A stretch of 64,000 nucleotides of DNA from CAVRQM01 sp963822705 (GTDB lineage: Bacteria; Pseudomonadota; Alphaproteobacteria; Acetobacterales; Acetobacteraceae), in contig CAWGIX010000012.1 of assembly GCA_963822705.1 (NCBI GenBank), forward strand, positions 470,995-534,994. The letters run 5' to 3'. Of the stretch, positions 1 to 7,046 are shown in pieces. Made by a program: the position numbers and the translations under genes. Under the pieces are notes generated by a model. That model saw only the letters and a list, made by a program, of their open reading frames with translations, ran no database searches and was not told where the DNA came from. Within the stretch, counting starts at the first letter, position 1, and each line of letters opens with the position of its first letter.

Positions 1-2
1 AC

Positions 3-545
3 CTGGGCGCGGCCCCGCTCGCCGGGCCTGAGTGGCGCGACGCCACCCGCGCCACCGCAGCCCACAGCACCCTGGTGGTGGCCGACACGTCGAGCAGCGA
101 GCTGCACGAGGACGGCCTGGGCCGGCGGCCGACGCATGTGGAGCGGCAGCGCCAGGAGGCCAATGGCGCGCACTGGCTGGAGGCAAGCCACGACGGCTAT
201 CGCCGGCCGTTCGGCGCCGTGCATCGCCGCCGGCTGTATCTGGCGGAGAGCGGCGAGGATATTCGCGGCGAAGACTCCGTCGAGGCCGCGACCCCGCAAC
301 CCTACGCGCTACGCTTCCACCTGCATCCGACCGTCGACGCCAGCCTGCAACAGGACGGCGAGGCGGTGCTGATCCGCCTGCCCTCCGGCTCCGGCTGGCG
401 GCTGCGGGCCGAGGGGGCCCGGATGACGCTGGAAGAGAGCCTCTATCTGGGCGGCTCCGAGCCGCGTCGGACGGAGCAGGTCGTCCTGACCGGTTTCCAG
501 GACGGGCCGCAGCACGTGAAATGGGCCATTACAAAGGTCGGTTAA
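3..545 (+). CDS. Heparinase II/III family protein, C-terminal part (5' end outside window)
   Basis: The reading frame is already open at the left edge and runs 180 codons to a TAA at 543-545. The stretch R-A-T-x-A-H-S-T-L near residue 18 and the beta-rich tail with R-L-P-S-G-x-G-W-R resemble the C-terminal beta-sandwich half of bacterial heparinase II/III-like polysaccharide lyases. In alphaproteobacteria these often sit next to rsmB or purH. The catalytic alpha/alpha-barrel domain lies outside the window, so activity cannot be judged. Family assignment is from recognition of the C-terminal pattern only. Confidence 0.6.
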   Translation: MGAAPLAGPEWRDATRATAAHSTLVVADTSSSELHEDGLGRRPTHVERQRQEANGAHWLEASHDGYRRPFGAVHRRRLYLAESGEDIRGEDSVEAATPQPYALRFHLHPTVDASLQQDGEAVLIRLPSGSGWRLRAEGARMTLEESLYLGGSEPRRTEQVVLTGFQDGPQHVKWAITKVG

Positions 546-620
546 CCGCGTCGTCACTCGCTGTGAGGAACCCTGCGCAGCCTCGCCCGTTTTGACTGCA
601 CCACAGCAAATGGAGTGGCC

Positions 621-806
621 ATGGACAAGGATCGGGTGTCAGGCGCTGCCAACCAAGCCAAGGGTTCCATCAAGGAAGGTGCCGGCAAGGTGGCCGGCGA
701 CACCAAAATGGAGGCCGAGGGCAAGGCCGATAAGGCTGCGGGAAAAGTTCAGAGCGCCGTTGGCGGGGCCAAGGATGCCGCGCGCGACGCTATCGACAAG
801 ACCTGA
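621..806 (+). CDS. CsbD family stress-response protein
   Basis: Small hydrophilic protein of 61 residues starting M-D-K-D-R-V-S-G. It has the CsbD signature: repeated G-x-x-K/N-x-A-x-G-x-x-K-E motifs, Lys/Ala/Gly-rich, no Cys and no membrane segment. CsbD-like proteins accumulate under general stress in many bacteria, but their biochemical role is unknown. ATG at 621 is preferred because GGAGTGG (612-618) lies just upstream; a GTG at 615 would overlap that site. It appears to be a single-gene unit. Confidence 0.85.
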   Translation: MDKDRVSGAANQAKGSIKEGAGKVAGDTKMEAEGKADKAAGKVQSAVGGAKDAARDAIDKT

Positions 807-916
807 CCTGAGCTGAGCGCCGGTCGAGGGCGTCGCGGGGGACCGCGGCGCTCTCGCCGTGTCTGGAAGTGGACCTCCCTCCCTGCCACTGTGGGTCCGT
901 TCGACAGGAGCGACCA

Positions 917-1414
917 GTGGTCACCCGGGAGGCATATCGCGAGGCCATGGCGCGGCTGGGAGCGGCGGTGAACGTGATCGCCACCGACGGCGCCGCCGGA
1001 CGGCGGGGGTTTACCGCCTCCGCGGTTTGTAGCGTGACCGATGACCCGCCGACCCTGCTGGTCTGCTGCAACCGCTTCAATGACAGCCACGCGGCCCTGG
1101 TCGGCAACCGGGTGATGTGCATCAACACTCTGGCCGCCGCCCAGCAGCATGTCTCCAACGTTTTCGCGGGGCTGACCGGGGAGGACGGAGAGCAGCGCTT
1201 CCGGGCCGCCTCATGGTACACATTGGAGACCGGTGCACCCGCGCTGTACGGCGCCGTGGTTTCGTTCGATTGCCGCGTCGCGCAGTTCACCGACGTCGGC
1301 ACCCATACGGTGCTGTTCGGCGAAGTGGCCGCGATCCGCCACGGAACGGCGCGCGACGCGCTGATTTATTTCGGCCGCGCGTACCATCCCGTGGTGCATC
1401 CGGTCGTTTCGTAG
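917..1414 (+). CDS. Flavin reductase (HpaC/RutF-like) domain protein
   Basis: A 165-residue split-barrel flavin reductase. It has the N-terminal motif with N-V-I-A-T-D-G, the central F-T-A-S-A-V-C-S-V followed by D-P-P-T-L-L-V-C, and N-x-L-A/F-G-L-T-G-E typical of NAD(P)H:FMN/FAD reductases supplying FMNH2 or FADH2 to two-component monooxygenases. I chose GTG at 917 because AGGAG at 906-910 is correctly spaced; the upstream GTG at 869 has no such site. No partner oxygenase is visible nearby, so the physiological partner is unknown. Confidence 0.82.
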   Translation: MVTREAYREAMARLGAAVNVIATDGAAGRRGFTASAVCSVTDDPPTLLVCCNRFNDSHAALVGNRVMCINTLAAAQQHVSNVFAGLTGEDGEQRFRAASWYTLETGAPALYGAVVSFDCRVAQFTDVGTHTVLFGEVAAIRHGTARDALIYFGRAYHPVVHPVVS

Positions 1415-1427
1415 AAACAAGAAATCC

Positions 1428-1463
1428 GGCGGCTGTGTCCAGCTGGAGCCGGACACGACCGCC
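1428..1463. terminator. Hairpin between convergent genes, probable bidirectional terminator
   Basis: An imperfect inverted repeat with about 13 pairs (1428-1440 against 1451-1463, one mismatch) encloses a 10-nt loop. It lies in the 89-nt gap between the flavin reductase (plus) and the binding protein (minus). On the minus strand it is followed by a T-rich stretch, which suits termination; on the plus strand there is no T-tract. Confidence 0.5.
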
Positions 1464-1503
1464 CGAAAGGCCGTTGCCCCCGCGACCGCCTGACCCCCCA
1501 CTT

Positions 1504-2613
1504 CTACATCTGCTTGTAGTCGCCGTTGTGCCAGATGTACCAGACGTACCCGGGAAGGTTTGGATCACCCTTGCTGTTATAGGTGATGTCGCCCAGCACG
1601 GTCGACCAAGGGCCACCGGACTTCAGTTCATCGGCAACCTTGTGCGGATCGGTCGTGCCCGCCTTGGTTGCCGCCTCCGCCCAAACCTGCACCGCGGCGT
1701 AGGTGTACAGCGTGTAGCCCTCCGGATCGTAGTGCTGGTCCTGGAACTCCTTCACCACCGCGGCCGCTACAGGACGCCCGCGCGGGTCGGGAGCAAACGT
1801 GTTCTTGAGTCCCTCGATGGCGTCGCCGCCGACCTGCCAAAGCTCCTTGGTGGCCAGCGAGTCCGGTCCCAGGATCTGCGCTTTCAGACCTTGTTCCTTG
1901 GCCTGACGCGCGATCAGTCCCACCTCAGAATGGTAGCCGCCGATGAACACCACGCCGATGTTCGCTTCCTTCAGCCGGCTGACCAGCGCCGAATAGTCGC
2001 GCTCGCCGGGAGTGTAGGTTTCGTACAAAGTCTCCTGCTTGCCCTCGGCATTGGCGTTCTTCTTGACCTCGTCGGCGATGCCTTTGCCGTAGGTCGAGTT
2101 GTCGGTCAGGATCGCCAGTTTCTGGTCCTTGTACTCGGTCGCCAGCGTATGGCCGACGGTCTTGCCTTGCTGGTCGTCCCGGCCGCAGGTGCGAAACGTG
2201 TTCCAGCTGCCCTCGTCGGTAAATTTCGGATTGGTCGAGGCCGGGGTGATCTCGAGAATGCCTTCCTCGGTGTAGACCTTGCTGGCGGGGATGGAACTGG
2301 ACGAGCAGAAATGCCCGGCCACCATAACCACGCCATCGGAAGCGAGTTTGTTGGCAACCGAGACCGCCTGTTTTGGATCGCAGGCGTCGTCGCCGACCTC
2401 CAGTTCGATCTTCTTGCCCAGCACGCCGCCCTTGGCGTTCAGGTCATTGACCGCCTGCTGCGCGCCGCGCTTCATCTGCTCGCCGAACGCGGCGTATTCG
2501 CCGGTGATCGGGCCGGCGGTGGCGATCTTGATCTGCGCGTGCGCAGGTGACGCGGCAAATACCGCCGCAAGCGCCAGCGCGGCCGCGCCGGACAACAGGG
2601 TACGCATCATCAT
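1504..2613 (-). CDS. Branched-chain amino acid ABC transporter substrate-binding protein (LivJ/LivK type)
   Basis: Periplasmic binding protein of 369 residues with a clear Sec signal peptide (hydrophobic run ending A-H-A near residue 26). The mature protein starts I-K-I-A-T-A-G-P-I-T-G-E-Y and contains Y-G-K-G and Y-T-Y-A-A-V motifs of the Leu/Ile/Val-binding family. GAGGAA lies about 9 nt before the ATG at 2613; three consecutive Met codons leave the exact start open by two residues. No permease or ATPase genes are adjacent, so it is an orphan binding protein here. It is transcribed divergently from the dehydrogenase at 2751, with a 137-nt shared upstream region. Confidence 0.9.
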   Translation of the reverse strand: MMMRTLLSGAAALALAAVFAASPAHAQIKIATAGPITGEYAAFGEQMKRGAQQAVNDLNAKGGVLGKKIELEVGDDACDPKQAVSVANKLASDGVVMVAGHFCSSSSIPASKVYTEEGILEITPASTNPKFTDEGSWNTFRTCGRDDQQGKTVGHTLATEYKDQKLAILTDNSTYGKGIADEVKKNANAEGKQETLYETYTPGERDYSALVSRLKEANIGVVFIGGYHSEVGLIARQAKEQGLKAQILGPDSLATKELWQVGGDAIEGLKNTFAPDPRGRPVAAAVVKEFQDQHYDPEGYTLYTYAAVQVWAEAATKAGTTDPHKVADELKSGGPWSTVLGDITYNSKGDPNLPGYVWYIWHNGDYKQM

Positions 2614-2750
2614 GACGTGATTTCCTCACCGTGGTTACTGGCCGCGCCCTTGGCGGCCGGCTGACGGATAGCCTAAGCGCAACCGGGATGGCCGAAAAGC
2701 CCCGGCCGCTGCGGCCGGGCCCGGCGAGAAGGATGGGCAGGGAGGACGGC

Positions 2751-3647
2751 ATGAGCGGTCAAGCGATCGGAGTGATCGGACTAGGCGGCATGGGGGGCGC
2801 CATCGCCGGCCGGCTGTTGGACCAGGGCTTTCGGGTCCGCGTGTGGAACAGAACGGCAAGCGCCGGCGATGCGCTGGTGGCGCGCGGGGCGGAGCGCGCG
2901 GGAAGCCCCGCGGAGGCGGCCGAGCCGGGCGGCGCCGTCATCACCATGGTGGCCAATGACGCAGCCCTGGAGGCAGTGGCCCTCGGAGCCGGGGGCTTTT
3001 TGGCACGGCTGGGCGCCGACGGAGTGCACATCTCCATGAGCACGATCTCCGTGGCGCTGGCGCGCTCGCTGGCCGAGCGGCAGGCGGCAGCCGGGTCAGC
3101 CTGGGTGGCAGCGCCGGTGTTCGGACGGCCGGATGCGGCCGCCGCCGGAAAACTCTGGGTCCTGCACTCCGGCGCCGCCGCGGCAAAGGCGCGCGTGCGC
3201 CCGGTGCTGGAGGCAATCAGCCAAGGCATTTTCGACATCGGCGAGGAACCGGATGCGGCATCGGCCGGAAAGATCGCCGGCAATTTCCTGATCGCCTCGG
3301 CAATGGAGGCGATGAGCGAGGCATTTGCCCTGCTGCAGAAGCGCGGTGTCGATGCCCGCGTGTTCCACGAGATGATGAGCAAGACGATCTTTGCCGGGCC
3401 GATCCACCAGAACTACGGCCGCTTCATCCTGGACCAGGCGTTCTCGCCGCCTGGGTTCAAGCTGGCGCTCGGTGCCAAGGATGTCGGGCTGGCGCTGGCC
3501 GCCGGTTCCGAGAGCCAGGTGCCGCTGCCGATGGCTAGCCTGCTGCGCGACCGCTTTCTGGCGGCCATGGCGCAAGGCCGGGGGGATTTGGACTGGACCA
3601 GCATTGCGCTGAACGCGCGGGCGGAGGCGGGATTGGATGCGACCTGA
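2751..3647 (+). CDS. NAD(P)-dependent beta-hydroxyacid dehydrogenase (3-hydroxyisobutyrate dehydrogenase family)
   Basis: A 298-residue protein with an N-terminal Rossmann nucleotide site G-V-I-G-L-G-G-M-G (from about residue 7). It also has the substrate loop S-T-I-S, the A-P-V-F-G-R-P segment replacing the usual A-P-V-S-G, and the catalytic lysine motif G-K-I-A-G-N-F-L. These place it in the beta-hydroxyacid dehydrogenase family. The substrate is unknown; the F-G-R-P variant is common in uncharacterised relatives. ATG 2751 follows GGAGGA (2741-2746); an in-frame extension back to 2631 lacks homology. A strong GC hairpin at about 2701-2719 lies just upstream in the leader. Confidence 0.82.
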   Translation: MSGQAIGVIGLGGMGGAIAGRLLDQGFRVRVWNRTASAGDALVARGAERAGSPAEAAEPGGAVITMVANDAALEAVALGAGGFLARLGADGVHISMSTISVALARSLAERQAAAGSAWVAAPVFGRPDAAAAGKLWVLHSGAAAAKARVRPVLEAISQGIFDIGEEPDAASAGKIAGNFLIASAMEAMSEAFALLQKRGVDARVFHEMMSKTIFAGPIHQNYGRFILDQAFSPPGFKLALGAKDVGLALAAGSESQVPLPMASLLRDRFLAAMAQGRGDLDWTSIALNARAEAGLDAT

Positions 3648-3773
3648 AGCCGGCCGCCCAGTGACTCGAAGGCACTTGCTTCGGACCACTCGACCTGCCC
3701 ATGCACGCCAGACGCCCTGCGGATGACGTGCAGACGGTGCATTTTGCAGTTGCCTCCCGCCCCTCGGGGGATT

Positions 3774-3796
3774 AAGCTGTATTTTATATATACCTT
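3774..3796. promoter_or_regulatory. Putative NsrR operator of the haemoglobin operon
   Basis: A 23-bp imperfect palindrome (11-1-11) in an unusually AT-rich patch. The left half AAGCTGTATTT matches the known NsrR half-site AAGATGYATTT at 10 of 11 positions; the right half, read on the other strand, matches at 8 of 11. It lies 10 bp before the start of a unit whose last gene is nsrR, so repression with autoregulation is the natural reading. The consensus is established for NsrR; the assignment here is inference. Confidence 0.7.
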
Positions 3797-3806
3797 AGGT
3801 GCGGTA

Positions 3807-3965
3807 ATGAACTTCGCCACAAGAGTGTTCTTCCTTCCGGGCGACCTCGTCGCCAACTTGCTGGGCGCGACGGAAGCCGACGATCGGACGATGATCCGCA
3901 CGCTCGTCGACATGCTGTTTTGGAATGCCGTGATCGTCGTCGGCGCTTTGGTATTCTTCCTGTAA
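3807..3965 (+). CDS. Small predicted membrane protein (52 aa), first gene of the NO-response operon
   Basis: Encodes about 52 residues starting M-N-F-A-T-R-V-F-F-L-P-G-D. It has an amphipathic N-terminal part, a polar centre with E-A-D-D-R-T, and a C-terminal hydrophobic helix (N-A-V-I-V-V-G-A-L-V-F-F-L) ending right at the stop. Its TAA overlaps the ATG of the globin (TAATG), implying translational coupling. I do not recognise a named family. AGGTG at 3797-3801 may be its ribosome site. Position directly behind the NsrR operator suggests a role in NO handling or membrane anchoring of the globin; this is inference. Confidence 0.65.
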   Translation: MNFATRVFFLPGDLVANLLGATEADDRTMIRTLVDMLFWNAVIVVGALVFFL

Positions 3966-4396
3966 TGGCACCTTACGATGAGGTCACGGAGGCGACGATC
4001 AGGGCGCTGGTAGACGGATTCTATGCCCGGGTCCGCGGCGACCCTGCGCTCGGCCCGATTTTCGCCCGTGCCATCGCCGAAGACGCATGGCCAGCACATC
4101 TGGAGAAAATGTACGCTTTCTGGTCGTCGGTGATGCTGACCAGTGGTCGCTACAAGGGCAATCCGGTGAGCACGCACCGCGCCGTCGCCGGCATCGTACC
4201 GTCACTGTTCGGCAACTGGCTTGATCTGTTCGAGGCTACCGCAGCCGAACTGTTCGTCCCCGAGATCGCGGACCGGTTCGCGTGCACCGCCCGGCGAATC
4301 GCAGAAAGCTTGAAGCTCGCAATCTTCTTCCGTCCGGCCCAGCCCTGGCCCGAGGATTTGCGCCAGCGCCCTGCGGTTTCGCGCGTATGCGCCTGA
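3965..4396 (+). CDS. Group III truncated haemoglobin
   Basis: A 143-residue globin with 2-on-2 fold features: F-Y-A-R-V-R-x-D-P-x-L-G-P-I-F in helix B, W-S-S-V-M-L-T-S-G-R-Y-K-G-N-P in helix E/F, and the likely proximal His in S-T-H-R-A-V. This W-x-x-V-x-L-T-x-G-R-Y-K-G-N-P pattern is diagnostic for group III truncated haemoglobins, which bind O2/NO and are often linked to nitrosative stress. Start at 3965 overlaps the upstream stop. The last 10 nt overlap the start of nsrR, so all three genes form one operon. Confidence 0.92.
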   Translation: MAPYDEVTEATIRALVDGFYARVRGDPALGPIFARAIAEDAWPAHLEKMYAFWSSVMLTSGRYKGNPVSTHRAVAGIVPSLFGNWLDLFEATAAELFVPEIADRFACTARRIAESLKLAIFFRPAQPWPEDLRQRPAVSRVCA

Positions 4397-4827
4397 CCGC
4401 GTTCAGCGACTATACGTTGCGCACGCTAATCTACCTGGCGCTGCGTCCAAACGTCTTGTGCACGATCGACGAGATCGCCGAAGCGTACGGCATCTCGGCC
4501 AATCACCTGACGAAAGTGGTGCATCAGGCAGCGCAGGCGGGCGAGATGCACACCGTGCGGGGCCAGCGTGGCGGGCTAAGGCTGGCGCGGTCGCCTGAGA
4601 CAATCAACCTCGGGGCGGTCTTGCGCCGCACGGAGCCGGACCTGGACATCGCGCCCTGTTTTGGCTCCAACACCGCCTGCTGCATCCAGCCGGCCTGCGT
4701 GCTGCGGGGGGCGCTGAAGGAGGCACTCGTGGCGTTTCTTTCGGTAGTGGATCGCATGACGCTCGCGGATCTCATTCGTCCCAGATGGCAGCTCTCCGAG
4801 CTGCTGAGGCTTGAGCCAGCGGCTTAG
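4387..4827 (+). CDS. nsrR: Rrf2-family regulator NsrR (NO-sensing Fe-S repressor)
   Basis: A 146-residue Rrf2 protein. The N-terminal winged helix begins M-R-L-T-A-F-S-D-Y-T-L-R and contains the recognition region I-S-A-N-H-L-T-K-V-V-H. The C-terminal cluster segment P-C-F-G-S-N-T-A-C-C-I-Q-P-A-C carries the three conserved cysteines of NsrR, which hold an NO-sensitive Fe-S cluster. IscR has a different Cys spacing. Start ATG 4387 lies inside the globin gene. The NsrR-like operator at 3774-3796 implies autoregulation. It ends 21 nt from the convergent aspS. Confidence 0.88.
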   Translation: MRLTAFSDYTLRTLIYLALRPNVLCTIDEIAEAYGISANHLTKVVHQAAQAGEMHTVRGQRGGLRLARSPETINLGAVLRRTEPDLDIAPCFGSNTACCIQPACVLRGALKEALVAFLSVVDRMTLADLIRPRWQLSELLRLEPAA

Positions 4828-4848
4828 GACGCCTCGAAAGACGGAAAG

Positions 4849-6631
4849 TCAGTCGGCTTTCGGTGCCAGATTGATTTTCAAGGACAACTCGCGTAGCCGC
4901 GCGGGCGGAACCGGCGCCGGCGCTCCCATCATCAAATCCTCGCCCTGCTGGTTGAGCGGAAACGCGATCACCTCGCGAATGTTCGGCTCGTCGGCCAGCA
5001 GCATGACGATGCGGTCGATGCCCGGCGCGGAACCGCCATGCGGCGGCGCGCCGTAGCGGAACGCGTTCAGCATGCCGCCGAACCGCGCCTCCACTTCCTC
5101 GGCGCCGTAGCCCGCGATCTGCGAAGGCCTTTACCATGATGTCCGGGCGGTGATTGCGGATGGCGCCGGAGGACAGCTCGATCCCATTACACACGATATC
5201 GTACTGGAATGCCTTGATCGCCAGAGGGTCCTGCGTCTCCAGCGCCTCCATCCCGCCCTGCGGCATCGAGAACGGATTGTGCGAGAACCCGATCTCGCCC
5301 GTCTCCTCGTCGCGCTCGTACATGGGAAAATCGGTGATCCAGCAGAACCGGAACTCACCGCTGGCGATCAGGCCGAGATCGCTGCCCAGCTGGTGCGCAC
5401 CACGCCGGCAAGTTTTGTCGCGTCCTCCCGCTTGCCGGCGGCGAAGAACACGCGTCGCCGGCCGCGAGCCCGCATGCAGCGCGGATCGCCTCGGCGCGCT
5501 CGGGCTCCAGGTTGCGCGCGATCGGGCCTTTCGCGCGCCGTCCGCCTCGAACTGGATGTAGCCCAGGCCCGCCCGCGCCCTGCTCGCGCGCAAACTCGTT
5601 CAGCTTGTCAAAAAAGCTGCGCGGATTCTGGCTGTGCCGGGGGCCGGGATGGCGCGCACCGCGCCGCCTGAGGCCGCAATTTGGCGAACAGGCCAAAGCC
5701 GGAGCCGGCGAAATGCTGCGTCACATCGGTGACGCGCAGCGGGTTGCGCAAGTCCGGCTTGTCGCTGCCGAATTGTGCATCGCCGTCTCATATGGAATGC
5801 GCGGAAACGGCGGCGGCGATACCGCCCGGCCTTCGGCAAATTCCTCGAACACGCCGGCGATCACCGGCTCGATGGTGTCGAACACGTCTTCCTGGGTCAC
5901 GAAGCTCATCTCAAAATCGAGCTGGTAGAATTCGCCCGGAGAACGGTCGGCCCGGCTGGCTTCGTCGCGAAAGCAGGGTGCGATCTGGAAATAGCGGTCG
6001 AAGCCGGCCACCATCAGCAACTGCTTGAACTGCTGCGGTGCCTGCGGCAGCGCATAGAATTTTCCCGGATGCAGCCGGGCGGGAACCAGAAAATCGCGGG
6101 CGCCCTCCGGGGCTGGAGGCGGTCAGGATCGGCGTCTGGAACTCCGTGAACCCGGCCTCGATCATGCGCCGGCGGATCGACGCGATGAGTCCGGCCCGCA
6201 GCATGATGTTGCGATGCACCTTTTCGCGCCGCAGATCCAGAAATCGGTATTTGAGCCGCAGCTCGTCAGGATAATTTCTCGTCTCCTGCAACCTGGATGG
6301 GCAGCAATTCGGCCGCCGACTGCAGCGCGAGCGCCTCGACCCGCAATTCGATCTCGCCGGTGGGCAGGCGCGGATTGACGGTGCCCGGCTCGCGCAGCAC
6401 CACCTTGCCGGTGACGGTGACGACGCTTTCCGCGCGCAACCGGTCCGCGGCCTCGAACGCCGGCGTGCCGGCGGCGAACACGATCTGGGTGAGGCCGAAA
6501 TGGTCGCGCAGGTCGACGAACAGCAGCCCGCCGTGGTCGCGCTTGCTGTGCACCCAGCCCGAGAGGCGCGCGGCAATGCCTGCGTCGGCGGCGCGCAGCG
6601 CGCCGCAGCTGTGGGTGCGATAGGCGTGCAT
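4849..6631 (-). pseudogene. aspS: Aspartate--tRNA ligase, coding frame broken by about ten one-base indels
   Basis: Concatenating segments from all three minus frames gives a complete class II AspRS. It has the N-terminal OB fold (M-H-A-Y-R-T-H-S-C-G from ATG 6631), Y-P-D-E-L-R-L-K-Y-R-F-L-D-L-R, F-Q-I-A-P-C-F-R-D-E-A motif 2, the GAD insertion region, and motif 3 G-S-A-P-G-I-D-R near the end. Frame changes are seen near 6279, 6115, 5778, 5685, 5620, 5572, 5533, 5443, 5391 and 5123, both insertions and deletions. I see no obvious nonsense or missense decay of motifs. AspRS is essential, so sequencing error, or a second aspS elsewhere, is more likely than true loss. Confidence 0.85.
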
Positions 6632-6764
6632 GGGGCGTTCCGGGGCACAAAAGAGCGGCAAACAAGCCAGCGCGCGGAGCGGTGTCAAGGCGTCACGGCC
6701 AATTCCCGCTTGCATCGGCCGTGAGGGTGTGCTAGGAATTTGGTCCTGAAAACAGAGGAACGCG

Positions 6765-6983
6765 ATGGCAGACGATCCGCCCGACGGGTTCGATCCTCTT
6801 CATGACTTGCGGACCCCGTTCATTTTCGTCCCCCACGGCGCCCCGGAGCCGCTGGAGTGGATGGCGGCGCATCCCGGCTGGGTCAAGTTTCCGGCCACAC
6901 TGGTCGCTCGGGACGAGCCGCAGCCCGAACCAGCGCCGACCCCGGTTCCGGCCGACGACCGGACCGGCGCCGGCCCGGCATGA
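6765..6983 (+). CDS. Small hypothetical protein (72 aa)
   Basis: Short acidic, proline-rich protein beginning M-A-D-D-P-P-D-G-F-D-P. It has a central segment T-P-F-I-F-V-P-H-G-A-P-E-P and a Pro/Glu-rich disordered tail. No membrane segment, Cys or known domain is visible. GAGGAA about 5 nt before the ATG supports translation. It is divergent from aspS and convergent with pheT. Function is unknown. Confidence 0.55.
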   Translation: MADDPPDGFDPLHDLRTPFIFVPHGAPEPLEWMAAHPGWVKFPATLVARDEPQPEPAPTPVPADDRTGAGPA

Positions 6984-7046
6984 CGTGCGCTTTTCCCGCC
7001 CGCCGATCCCGCCGAACCCGTACCCGGCCGACCGGCCAGGGGCGTC

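Noticed and set aside
1117..2550. 477-codon plus-strand frame opposite the binding-protein gene
   Set aside because: Shadow of the LivJ-type gene; no domain or ribosome site.
2701..2719. 9-bp GC inverted repeat as a terminator
   Set aside because: It lies in the leader of the dehydrogenase, has a one-base spacer and no T-run; could be chance in GC-rich DNA.
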